A stretch of DNA of 64,000 nt from JBMOLL01 sp049325415 (lineage in GTDB: Bacteria > Bacteroidota > Bacteroidia > Bacteroidales > GCA-2748055), in assembly GCA_049325415.1 (NCBI GenBank), contig JBMOLL010000053.1:1-64000 (forward strand), given 5' to 3'. Both the position numbers and the translations under genes were made by a program. Shown here piece after piece: positions 1 to 8,175 of this stretch. The notes beneath the pieces were generated by a model that saw only the letters and a program-made list of their open reading frames with translations, was not told the origin of the DNA and made no database searches. The first letter of the stretch is position 1. Every line of letters begins with the position of its first letter.

Positions 1-42
1 CCCAGGGATTTTGTGCAACACCAATTTAGGTGAAAGTTCCTT

Positions 43-83
43 GGCTGTAGAACTTTAGTTATTAAAGTTTTACAGCCTTTTTT
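43..83 (+). terminator. Rho-independent terminator of a gene lying left of the window
   Basis: A near-perfect hairpin: GGCTGTA pairs with TACAGCC and AACTTTA with TAAAGTT, joined by one G-T wobble, with a loop of about five bases. It is followed at once by six T residues (78-83). The T tract is on the right, so it ends transcription coming from the left on the plus strand. The gene it serves is outside the window. Confidence 0.85.
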
Positions 84-160
84 AACATAATCCTGCGGAT
101 TTTAGGAGCCATCGGGATCGAAGGGCCAGCCTCCGGCTTTGAGTGTCTGACTCAGCCAGC

Positions 161-196
161 ACTCAACCTCAACCTCAACCTCAACCTTAACCTTAA
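161..196. repeat. CAACCT hexamer microsatellite
   Basis: Four perfect CAACCT units (164-187) followed by TAACCT variants, directly next to the end of the pseudouridine synthase gene. It is likely a slippage-prone intergenic simple repeat. No coding role is seen. Confidence 0.8.
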
Positions 197-886
197 TTAT
201 TCAACCTTGAACACCGGGAAGATATCCCACTTCGGAAAAGGAGCACATACCTCCACCGCTTCTTTCTTCACCGGGTGGATAAAGGAGATGCGGCGCGCAT
301 GCAGACTGATCCCTCCGTTTTTATTCGTGCGCCGGGAACCGTATTTCCGGTCACCCTTGATCGGGCAGCCGATCGCAGCCAGCTGCGCCCTGATCTGGTG
401 ATGACGTCCGGTTTCCAGTTCCACTTCCAGGAGATGGTAGTTATCGGAAGACCCCAGGATCCGGTAATGCAGCCGGGCAAACTTGGAGTCATCCACCTCT
501 TTGTCGTGGGTGTAGGATTTGTTCTGCTTCGTGTTGCGTGTCAGGTAATGCTCGAGGGTATCCTCGTCCTTCGGGGGCCGGTTCGCCACAATGGCATAAT
601 AGATCTTTCGTATGCTCTTTTCCTTGAACATCTGTGCCATCCTGGAAAGGGCCTTGCCGGTCTTGGCAAAGACCACCACCCCGCTTACGGGACGGTCGAT
701 CCGGTGGGGTATCCCCAGGAAAACCTCACCGGGCTTGTGATCACGCTCGCGGATAAAATTGCGGATCTGCATGTCCAGCGACAGGTCGCCCGTCTGGTCG
801 CCCTGTACAATGTCGGACACCCGCTTATTAACGATAATGAGGTGGTTATCCTCGTAGAGTATCTGTGAGGGATCCAGTGAATTCAC
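197..886 (-). CDS. RluA-family 23S/tRNA pseudouridine synthase
   Basis: Isomerises specific uridines of structured RNA to pseudouridine. The 229-residue protein is a bare RluA-type catalytic domain with no N-terminal S4 domain. The catalytic-loop motif HRIDRPVSG (residues 61-69) places the nucleophile at Asp64, and the C-terminal LETGRHHQIRAQL block is the second family signature. The start is GTG at 886, five bases after the panB stop, so the two are probably co-transcribed. The exact RNA target (RluA, RluC or RluD specificity) cannot be read from the sequence. Confidence 0.93.
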   Translation of the reverse strand: MNSLDPSQILYEDNHLIIVNKRVSDIVQGDQTGDLSLDMQIRNFIRERDHKPGEVFLGIPHRIDRPVSGVVVFAKTGKALSRMAQMFKEKSIRKIYYAIVANRPPKDEDTLEHYLTRNTKQNKSYTHDKEVDDSKFARLHYRILGSSDNYHLLEVELETGRHHQIRAQLAAIGCPIKGDRKYGSRRTNKNGGISLHARRISFIHPVKKEAVEVCAPFPKWDIFPVFKVE

Positions 887-891
887 GCGGC

Positions 892-1707
892 TCAGTACTG
901 CTCTTTATCATTCGGGAAACTCCCTGACCTGACATCTTCAATATAATTCTGCACGGCGCCCTTGATCTCCGTGTGCAGGTTATGGTAACGCCGCAGGAAC
1001 CTTGGGGAGAATTCCTGGGTGATACCCAGCATATCGTGCAGCACCAGCACCTGTCCGTCGACCTGGTTACCGGCACCGATCCCGATCACCGGGATCCTGA
1101 CCGTGGAGGCCACTTTCCCGGCCAGGGTAGCCGGGATCTTTTCCAGCACAAGGCCAAAGGCCCCGGCTTTTTCCAGTTCCTGCGCGTCGGAGATCAGCTT
1201 CTCCGCCTCATCATCCTCCGTAGCCCGCACAACATAGGTTCCGAATTTATGGATCGACTGCGGCATGAGCCCGAGGTGGCCCATCACCGGGATACCGGCT
1301 GAAAGGATCCTTTCCACCGATTCCACCACTTCCTTGCCCCCTTCCAGCTTCACGGCACTGGCACCGGTCTCCTTCATGATCCGTATGGCAGAGGCCAGGG
1401 CTCCCATGGAGTTCCCCTGGTAGGTCCCGAAAGGCAGGTCCACCACCACCAGTGCACGTTTCACTCCCCTGACCACCGAAGCGGCATGGTAAATCATATT
1501 ATCCAGGGTGATCGGCAGGGTGGTTTCGTATCCGGCCATCACATTCGAAGCCGAATCGCCTACCAGGATCACATCGATCCCGGCCTGATCGATGATCCGG
1601 GCCATGGAATAGTCGTAGGCGGTGAGCATGGAGATCTTCTCTCCCTTCAGCTTCATGGCATTCAGCACATGGGTCGTTACCTTCTTAACACTGCTGTGAA
1701 CTGACAT
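892..1707 (-). CDS. panB: 3-methyl-2-oxobutanoate hydroxymethyltransferase (pantothenate synthesis)
   Basis: Transfers the hydroxymethyl group of methylenetetrahydrofolate to alpha-ketoisovalerate, giving ketopantoate, the first committed step to pantothenate and CoA. Family residues are all present: metal ligands Asp51 (VGDSASNV), Asp90 (DLPFGTYQGN) and Glu122 (LEGG), and the catalytic Glu189 (LVLEKIP); GHLGLMPQS and IGIGAG are also conserved. The frame stays open upstream, but the start is taken at ATG 1707 (MSVHSS), which gives the normal family length of 271 residues. It is divergent from dnaK. Confidence 0.95.
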   Translation of the reverse strand: MSVHSSVKKVTTHVLNAMKLKGEKISMLTAYDYSMARIIDQAGIDVILVGDSASNVMAGYETTLPITLDNMIYHAASVVRGVKRALVVVDLPFGTYQGNSMGALASAIRIMKETGASAVKLEGGKEVVESVERILSAGIPVMGHLGLMPQSIHKFGTYVVRATEDDEAEKLISDAQELEKAGAFGLVLEKIPATLAGKVASTVRIPVIGIGAGNQVDGQVLVLHDMLGITQEFSPRFLRRYHNLHTEIKGAVQNYIEDVRSGSFPNDKEQY

Positions 1708-1942
1708 GGTTTCTCGTGTTGATTTCGGCAAAGGTCTGAAATATTCACGGAATTGCCACCACCCTCCGGAAAAAATACTGCGACAATTTGTCAGGGTTAT
1801 CTGGCAGCGGGGCTTCACCCTGACAGAGTTCCGGCGACGGGGTGTGCCATTTTTACACAAAAGAGCCAGATGCCCGGAATGGCATAATCATTGACATCCT
1901 TTTTTCCGTGAATAACGACAAAACATTTAATCATAATAGATC

Positions 1943-3865
1943 ATGAGTAAAATAATTGGTATTGATTTAGGAACCACGAACTCCTGTGTGGCAGTAATGG
2001 AGGGGAATGAGCCTGTTGTAATTCCCAACAGCGAAGGGAAACGGACCACCCCGTCTATCGTTGCCTTTGTGAATAACGGCGAACGCAAGGTGGGCGACCC
2101 CGCCAAGCGTCAGGCCATTACGAACCCGCAGAAAACGGTTTATTCGATCAAACGTTTCATGGGGGAGACTCACGACAGGGTAAGCAAGGAAATTGAAAGG
2201 GTAACTTACAAAGTGATCAAGGGGGATAATAACACGCCCCGCGTGGAGATCGACGACAGGAAATTCTCTCCCCAGGAGATCTCGGCTATGATCCTTCAGA
2301 AAATGAAAAAAACCGCTGAGGATTACCTGGGTCATGAAGTGACCGAAGCCGTGATCACCGTGCCTGCCTATTTCAGCGATTCGCAGCGCCAGGCTACGAA
2401 GGAAGCCGGAGAGATCGCCGGACTGAAAGTTAAAAGGATTATCAACGAGCCTACTGCAGCCTCACTGGCTTACGGGCTCGACAAGAAAGCCTCCGACCTT
2501 AAGATCGCTGTTTTCGACCTGGGCGGTGGTACCTTCGATATTTCCATCCTCGAACTGGGCGATGGCGTTTTCGAAGTTAAATCGACCAACGGCGACACCC
2601 ACCTGGGTGGCGACGATTTCGACCAGGTGATCATCGACTGGCTGGCTGAAGAGTTTCAGAAAGATGAAGGCGTGAACCTGAAGAAAGACCCGATGGCCCT
2701 GCAGCGTCTGAAAGAAGCCGCCGAGAAAGCCAAGATCGAACTGTCCAGCTCGACCCAGACCGAGATCAACCTGCCCTATATCATGCCGGTTGACGGTGTA
2801 CCCAAACACCTGGTAAAAACGCTGACCCGCGCCAAGTTTGAAAGCCTGGCCGACAAGCTGATCCAGGCTACCATTGAGCCCTGCCGCAAGGCCCTCAAGG
2901 ATGCCGGACTGAAAGCTGCCGATATCAATGAGGTAATCCTCGTGGGCGGTTCAACCCGTATCCCCGCTATCCAGAAGATCGTGGAGGATTTCTTCGGCAA
3001 AACCCCTTCAAAAGGGGTGAATCCCGATGAGGTTGTTGCTGTAGGCGCTGCCATCCAGGGCGGTGTACTGACCGGTGAGGTGAAGGACGTGCTTCTGCTC
3101 GACGTGACCCCGCTGTCGCTCGGTATCGAAACCATGGGCGGTGTCTTCACCAAACAGATCGAGTCGAATACCACCATCCCCACCAAGAAGACCCAGACCT
3201 TCACCACGGCTGCCGATAACCAGCCCTCGGTAGAGATCCATATCCTTCAGGGTGAAAGGGCCATGGCAAAGGATAATAAGACCATCGGACGTTTCCATCT
3301 CGACGGCATACCGCCTGCCCCCCGCGGCGTACCCCAGATCGAAGTGACCTTCGACATCGACGCCAACGGGATCCTCAATGTCTCTGCCAGAGATAAAGGC
3401 ACCGGCAAGGAACAGAGCATCCGTATCGAAGCTTCGTCGGGTCTGACCGATCAGGAAATCGAAAAGATGAAGGCTGAAGCCAAAGCCAATGAGGCTGCCG
3501 ATAAGGAAGTGAAGGAAAGGATCGACAAACTGAATGCCGCCGACAGTCTGATCTTCCAGTCGGAAAAACAGATCAAGGAGTTTGGTGACAAACTGCCGGC
3601 CGACAAAAAGAAGACCATCGAGGATGCCCTCGGGAAGCTTAAAACTGCTCACAAGGCTGAAGACTTCAGTGCCATCGACGCTGCCACTGCCGAGCTGAAC
3701 ACCGCATGGCAGGCCGCTTCTCAGGACCTGTACAACTCCGGACAGCAGGGTGGCCAGCAACAGCAGCAGGAGCAGTCTGCCGGAAGCCAGGGCTCTGCCG
3801 GAAACGGCAAAGCAGGCGGTAACGATCAGGAAGTGACCGACGTTGATTTTGAGGAAGTGAAATAA
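1943..3865 (+). CDS. dnaK: Hsp70 chaperone DnaK
   Basis: ATP-driven cytosolic chaperone that folds and disaggregates proteins with DnaJ and GrpE. The 640-residue protein has the full Hsp70 layout: phosphate-1 motif IGIDLGTTNSCV at the N terminus, phosphate-2 motif FDLGGGTFDISI near residue 192, the interdomain linker VLLLDVTPLSLGIE, a substrate-binding beta domain, a helical lid and a Gln/Gly-rich tail ending in the acidic DVDFEEVK. No grpE or dnaJ lies beside it and no CIRCE element is visible in the 235-base upstream gap. A strong terminator follows. Confidence 0.98.
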   Translation: MSKIIGIDLGTTNSCVAVMEGNEPVVIPNSEGKRTTPSIVAFVNNGERKVGDPAKRQAITNPQKTVYSIKRFMGETHDRVSKEIERVTYKVIKGDNNTPRVEIDDRKFSPQEISAMILQKMKKTAEDYLGHEVTEAVITVPAYFSDSQRQATKEAGEIAGLKVKRIINEPTAASLAYGLDKKASDLKIAVFDLGGGTFDISILELGDGVFEVKSTNGDTHLGGDDFDQVIIDWLAEEFQKDEGVNLKKDPMALQRLKEAAEKAKIELSSSTQTEINLPYIMPVDGVPKHLVKTLTRAKFESLADKLIQATIEPCRKALKDAGLKAADINEVILVGGSTRIPAIQKIVEDFFGKTPSKGVNPDEVVAVGAAIQGGVLTGEVKDVLLLDVTPLSLGIETMGGVFTKQIESNTTIPTKKTQTFTTAADNQPSVEIHILQGERAMAKDNKTIGRFHLDGIPPAPRGVPQIEVTFDIDANGILNVSARDKGTGKEQSIRIEASSGLTDQEIEKMKAEAKANEAADKEVKERIDKLNAADSLIFQSEKQIKEFGDKLPADKKKTIEDALGKLKTAHKAEDFSAIDAATAELNTAWQAASQDLYNSGQQGGQQQQQEQSAGSQGSAGNGKAGGNDQEVTDVDFEEVK

Positions 3866-3935
3866 CTTATTCCGGCGAAAAAAAAGCGTCGTACACCATA
3901 ACTCAAACCCGATCATCCGGGAAACCCTTACTACG

Positions 3936-3986
3936 CTCACCCCCGTGTTCCTTTCCGGACGGAAATGGACCGGGGGTGAGTCTTTT
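3936..3986 (+). terminator. Terminator of dnaK
   Basis: CTCACCCCCG (3936-3945) pairs perfectly with CGGGGGTGAG (3971-3980). The 25-base loop contains a smaller hairpin (TTTCCG/CGGAAA), and TCTTTT follows the outer stem. Confidence 0.8.
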
Positions 3987-4097
3987 ATGGTGCCTTGAGT
4001 TCCTGCAAAGAGACCCGGAAAGGGTAAATCTGCAGACCGGTTGTGGAGGATGCGGGATTAGGGGGGCATCCGTTCATCTCCTCATTCCACTTTTTAT

Positions 4098-4105
4098 TAC
4101 CTTTG
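4098..4105 (+). promoter_or_regulatory. Candidate Bacteroidota -7 box
   Basis: TACCTTTG matches the TAnnTTTG -7 consensus of the Bacteroidota primary sigma factor and lies 36 bases before the ATG at 4141, supporting that start. No good -33 TTTG is seen at the usual 19-20 base spacing. Confidence 0.35.
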
Positions 4106-4140
4106 GTTCGATTATTGTAACCGGAAGCAAAACACGGGAA

Positions 4141-4932
4141 ATGAAGACAATGAATTTTATCAGGTCTACGGTCATATGTGCTGCAGCACTGAGCATGCTC
4201 TGGATCCCTGACGGGGCGCAGGCCCAGAACCTCACCGACAAGCAGGGACGGAAAACCGGCCACTGGCTTGTTACCTGGCCTAACGGAAACAAACAATATG
4301 AGGCTGAGTTTGCAGAAGGGAATCCTGTGGGGCTGATGAAGCGTTACGACCAGGAGGGCAGGCTGACGGCGGAGATGCTTTTTGCAGAGAAAGGGAGACG
4401 CTGCGATGCCATCCTCTATTATCCCGAAGGGAAGAAAGCGGCCGAAGGGATCTTCATCAACAAAGACAAAGACTCGGTGTGGAATTACTATGCCGAAGAC
4501 GACGGGGCGATCCGGATCAGGGAGAGCTGGAAAAAGGGAGTGATGGACGGCACGGTTATCAGCTATTATCCCAACGGGCAGATTTCCGAAATCACCGAAT
4601 GGATCAGCGGGGTGAAAGAAGGTAAGTGGGAGCAGTTCTTTGACAACGGGGAGAAGAAACTCTCCGGAACCTATGTGGCCGGACTGCGGAACGGACCTTA
4701 CACGGCTTACTTTCCCGATGGCAAGATTGAACTGGAAGGCCAGTACCTCAACGACCTTTTCCATGCAAGCTGGAAGTATTATGATGAGAACGGCGAAGTG
4801 ATCCTTACCCTTGAATACGACCGGGGAAAAATCCTCAACAAAGACGAACTGGTCGGGAAAGACGAGGAACTGCTTAAAAAGATAGAAGACAATACCGGCA
4901 ATATACCCGATCCTGCACTGGGCGAATTCTGA
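4141..4932 (+). CDS. Secreted MORN-type repeat protein, YwqK family
   Basis: A 263-residue exported protein. The signal peptide (MKTMNFIRSTVICAAALSM) ends near AQAQN. Most of the rest is a string of about 22-residue units of the form YYPNGxxxxxxxWxxGxxxG, the MORN-variant repeat of the YwqK family (labelled toxin-antitoxin YwqK antitoxin in databases, though in Bacteroidota these are usually orphan envelope proteins). The frame is open upstream to 3976, but the signal peptide and the TACCTTTG box fix the start at 4141. It lies 39 bases before the S8 protease gene on the same strand. Its function is unknown. Confidence 0.8.
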   Translation: MKTMNFIRSTVICAAALSMLWIPDGAQAQNLTDKQGRKTGHWLVTWPNGNKQYEAEFAEGNPVGLMKRYDQEGRLTAEMLFAEKGRRCDAILYYPEGKKAAEGIFINKDKDSVWNYYAEDDGAIRIRESWKKGVMDGTVISYYPNGQISEITEWISGVKEGKWEQFFDNGEKKLSGTYVAGLRNGPYTAYFPDGKIELEGQYLNDLFHASWKYYDENGEVILTLEYDRGKILNKDELVGKDEELLKKIEDNTGNIPDPALGEF

Positions 4933-4971
4933 TTGCCCGCTGAACGGATCAGTACCTTTCAAGGCCAAACG

Positions 4972-6594
4972 ATGAAAAAACTGTTGATCCTGATCCCGAT
5001 CCTGACCTGCCAGTTGCTGTATTCCCAGAAACTGGCGCCGCAGACCTACTGGTTTTACCTGAAAGATAAGCCACAGGGCAGCTATTCCACCTCAAATCCA
5101 GCCGACTACCTGTCGCAGCGGTCCATCGACCGGCGGGCCTGGCAGGGTCTGCCTGTCGACCAGCGCGACCTCCCGGTGTGGAGTGCTTACCTCGACAGCC
5201 TGCGCTCCAAAGGGATCGTAATCCGGTCCGTATCACGCTGGCTCAACGGTGTGGCGGTTGTCCTTCCCGCGCCGCTCACCCCGGAGGAAGTCAGCACCTA
5301 TTCCTTTATCTCCGCCCTTCCCTGGGAGCCCGATCCCTACGACCTGTATTATCCCCCGAAACCTTCCGGAGAACGATTCTCATCTACCTTACCCGCCCGG
5401 GAACCGGATTACGGCATGTCGGCAGCCCAGGTGAAGCAGATCGCGCTTGAGCGCCTGCACGAAGCAGGCTATACTGGCAGCGGGGTATGGATCTCGGTGA
5501 TGGATGCAGGTTTCGACCGGGCAGACATCCTGCCGGCCTTTGATTCGCTGTTCGCAACGGACAGGATCCTGAAAACTAGGGATTTTGTTAACCCGGGAGG
5601 CGGTGTTTACGGTTATCATTACCACGGGATGAGCGTCCTCTCCATCATCGGGGGCTACATCCCCGGGGAACTGTGCGGCACCGCACCGGACGCTTCCTTT
5701 ATTCTTTGCCGGACAGAGGATGGCGACAGCGAGCTGAAGATCGAAGAAAGCAACTGGATCGCCGCCGCCGAATGGGCCGACAGCCTCGGTGCGGATGTCC
5801 TGAATACCTCCCTGGGCTATTCGGTATTCGACGACCCGGAGATGAATTACAGCTACAGCGATCTTGACGGACACAGCACGCTGATCTCACAGGCTGCCTC
5901 CCTGCTTGCCGGAAGAGGCATGGTGCTGAGCGTCAGCGCCGGGAACGAGGGAGCGAAAGAGTGGTACTATATCTCTGCGCCGGCTGATGCCGAAAACGTG
6001 CTTACCGTAGGTGCGGTCGACAGCCTGGGTGTGATTGCTGCTTTCAGTTCGCGCGGGCCGACCTGGGATCACCGGATCAAGCCCGATGTGTGTGCCATGG
6101 GATACCAGACGGCCATTCAAAGCACCGACAGCACTGTCAGGCGGGGGAACGGCACCTCCTATTCATCGCCCGTTATGGCCGGAGCCATGGCCTGTCTGTG
6201 GCAGGTTTTCCCGGAAATGCCGGCCGAAGATCTGATACGGCTGGTGATCAGCTATGCCGACCGTTCCGCTGACCCCGATATCACCTACGGCTTCGGGATC
6301 CCCGACCTCAGCAGGCCGCTCACCGTTTCGGTACCGGTGGTTACTGCCGGTAACAGCCTGTTCTTCTATCCCAATCCCTGCCGCTACAGTTTCACCTATG
6401 TCCTTCCGGGCGGAGAGGAACAGGAAGACGACCTGCTCAGCCTGACCGACCTGCAGGGACGGATCGTCATGGAAACAAGAGCCACGGCAGGGACACCCGT
6501 CAGCCTGCCGGAAAACCTGGCGCCGGGTCTTTACCTCCTCGGGATACATAACGGGAACGGCAGCCATTATGGCAGGATAATCGTTGAACGATGA
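4972..6594 (+). CDS. Secreted S8 (subtilisin-like) serine protease with T9SS sorting domain
   Basis: A 540-residue exported peptidase. After a signal peptide (MKKLLILIPILTCQLLYSQ) comes an S8 domain with the triad Asp177 (VMDAGFD), His218 (YHGMSVLS) and Ser396 (GTSYSSPVMAG). The last ~75 residues (FYPNPC, LTDLQGRIV, LAPGLYLLGI) are a type A Por C-terminal sorting domain, so the protein is expected to cross the outer membrane by the type IX system and be displayed or released. The start at 4972 begins the signal peptide; the longer open frame is ignored. The gene overlaps xseA by four bases (ATGA). Confidence 0.92.
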   Translation: MKKLLILIPILTCQLLYSQKLAPQTYWFYLKDKPQGSYSTSNPADYLSQRSIDRRAWQGLPVDQRDLPVWSAYLDSLRSKGIVIRSVSRWLNGVAVVLPAPLTPEEVSTYSFISALPWEPDPYDLYYPPKPSGERFSSTLPAREPDYGMSAAQVKQIALERLHEAGYTGSGVWISVMDAGFDRADILPAFDSLFATDRILKTRDFVNPGGGVYGYHYHGMSVLSIIGGYIPGELCGTAPDASFILCRTEDGDSELKIEESNWIAAAEWADSLGADVLNTSLGYSVFDDPEMNYSYSDLDGHSTLISQAASLLAGRGMVLSVSAGNEGAKEWYYISAPADAENVLTVGAVDSLGVIAAFSSRGPTWDHRIKPDVCAMGYQTAIQSTDSTVRRGNGTSYSSPVMAGAMACLWQVFPEMPAEDLIRLVISYADRSADPDITYGFGIPDLSRPLTVSVPVVTAGNSLFFYPNPCRYSFTYVLPGGEEQEDDLLSLTDLQGRIVMETRATAGTPVSLPENLAPGLYLLGIHNGNGSHYGRIIVER

Positions 6595-7988
6595 ACCAGG
6601 AACAGCTGACACTGGGCCAACTGAATAAAAGGATCCGCGAGGTGGTCCTTGAAGGTTTCCCGGTATCGGTATGGGTGGTGGCCGAGATCATGGAACTCAG
6701 CACAAACCGCAGCGGCCATTGCTACATGGAACTCGTTGAGAAAGGCGATAACGATGCCCATATCACCGCACGGGCCCGGGCAACCATCTGGGCCTTCCAG
6801 TACAGGATGCTCCGGCCCTATTTCGAGACCACCACGGGAATTACCCTGGCACCCGGGCTGAAGATCCTTTTCAAATGCACGGTTGAGTTCCATGAGCAAT
6901 ATGGCCTGAGCCTCAACATTACCGATATCGACCCGAACTACACCATGGGCGACCTCGCCCGGCGGCGGCAGGAGATCATCAGGCAACTCAAAGCTGAAGG
7001 AATTTTCGATATGAACCGGGAGACCGAACTCCCTCCTGTTCCGCAGCGTATTGCTGTAATCTCCTCGGAAAGTGCCGCCGGCTACGGCGATTTCATGAAC
7101 ACCCTGCTGAAAAATCCCTACGGCTTTGCCTTTACAACCCGGCTGTTCCCCGCGATAATGCAGGGTATCGGTGCCGAGGCATCGGTGATCTCAGCCCTTG
7201 AACAGATCTTCGACCAGCAGGAACAGTTCGATTGCGTGGCCCTGATCCGCGGTGGCGGTTCACAGGCCGACCTCGATTGCTTTAACAGCTATGAGATGGC
7301 CTGCCATATCGCCCAGTTCCCGCTTCCGGTGCTGACCGGCATCGGCCATGAAAGAGATGAGAGCATTGCCGACCTCGTTGCCCATACACGGCTCAAAACA
7401 CCAACGGCGGTGGCCGAATTCCTGATCGACCAGCTCCTGGAGTCCGACAGCTACCTGAGACAACTGGAGGATCACTTTTCGATCCTCGTCAGGCAGATCA
7501 TCCAGGATAATCAGACCCGGCTGAGGGAACTGTCGAACGAAACACAGCATCGGGCAAAAGGACTGCTCCAGGGAAAGATGATCGGGCTCGACCACCTGAA
7601 CGTGCAGGTCAGAAAGGCCATTAAGAACCTGTCGGACAGGCAGGAACAAAAACTGACAGCCCTGCAGAACCGTATGAGCTATGCCGCACGGAATTCACTG
7701 GTCTCGGGCACAAAAACACTGGATCATACTGCATCGAGGCTGAAGAAAGCCCTTTACCATTCGCTGAATAACCGGAAAATGCAGTTGCAGATGTTTGAAA
7801 AACAGGCCGAACTGGTGAATCCGGTCAATACCCTGAAACGAGGCTACACCCTTACCCTGAGGAACGGGAAAATCATCACGGGGCTGCAGGAGATCAAGGT
7901 TGGTGAGGACATCACAACGCTTTTCCGTGACGGGAACGCAACAAGCCGCATTGAAAAAATCGAAAAAAAAGGAAATAAAAATGGCTAA
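6591..7988 (+). CDS. xseA: Exodeoxyribonuclease VII large subunit
   Basis: Catalytic subunit of ExoVII, which degrades single-stranded DNA from both ends in repair and recombination. The 465-residue protein has an N-terminal OB fold, the catalytic core with the conserved block ALIRGGGSQADLDCFN and TGIGHERDESIADLVAH, a long coiled-coil region (about residues 280-400) and a C-terminal segment NTLKRGYTLTL. Its ATG overlaps the stop of the S8 protease gene by four bases and its end overlaps xseB, so all three are probably on one transcript. Confidence 0.96.
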   Translation: MNQEQLTLGQLNKRIREVVLEGFPVSVWVVAEIMELSTNRSGHCYMELVEKGDNDAHITARARATIWAFQYRMLRPYFETTTGITLAPGLKILFKCTVEFHEQYGLSLNITDIDPNYTMGDLARRRQEIIRQLKAEGIFDMNRETELPPVPQRIAVISSESAAGYGDFMNTLLKNPYGFAFTTRLFPAIMQGIGAEASVISALEQIFDQQEQFDCVALIRGGGSQADLDCFNSYEMACHIAQFPLPVLTGIGHERDESIADLVAHTRLKTPTAVAEFLIDQLLESDSYLRQLEDHFSILVRQIIQDNQTRLRELSNETQHRAKGLLQGKMIGLDHLNVQVRKAIKNLSDRQEQKLTALQNRMSYAARNSLVSGTKTLDHTASRLKKALYHSLNNRKMQLQMFEKQAELVNPVNTLKRGYTLTLRNGKIITGLQEIKVGEDITTLFRDGNATSRIEKIEKKGNKNG

Positions 7989-8175
7989 ACAGGAAATCAC
8001 CTACAAACAGGCAGTGGCAGAGATCGAACAGATCCTGTCGCGGATCGAACAGGAAGAACCTGATGTCGACGAACTCACGGCCCAGGTGAGGCGGGTCACC
8101 GAACTGCTGAAGATCTGCCGGGGCAAACTGATGAAGGCCGAAAAGGATATCGCGGGGATCTTTGAAAACGATTAA
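7981..8175 (+). CDS. xseB: Exodeoxyribonuclease VII small subunit
   Basis: A 64-residue helical partner that binds the coiled coil of XseA. The sequence YKQAVAEIEQILSRIEQEE and the following ELTAQVRRVTELLKICRGKL match the family. The start is ATG 7981, eight bases inside xseA, the usual translational coupling; the longer upstream open frame is only the xseA overlap. The stop overlaps the end of the convergent binding-protein gene by four bases, leaving no room for a separate terminator. Confidence 0.93.
   Translation: MAKQEITYKQAVAEIEQILSRIEQEEPDVDELTAQVRRVTELLKICRGKLMKAEKDIAGIFEND

Noticed and set aside
1891..1896. TTGACA upstream of dnaK
   Set aside because: This is the E. coli-type -35 box; the Bacteroidota sigma factor uses TTTG/TAnnTTTG and no matching -10 is at the right distance.
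3008..3940. A 310-codon frame antisense to dnaK
   Set aside because: A shadow of the conserved DnaK coding region; no start signal and no family pattern.
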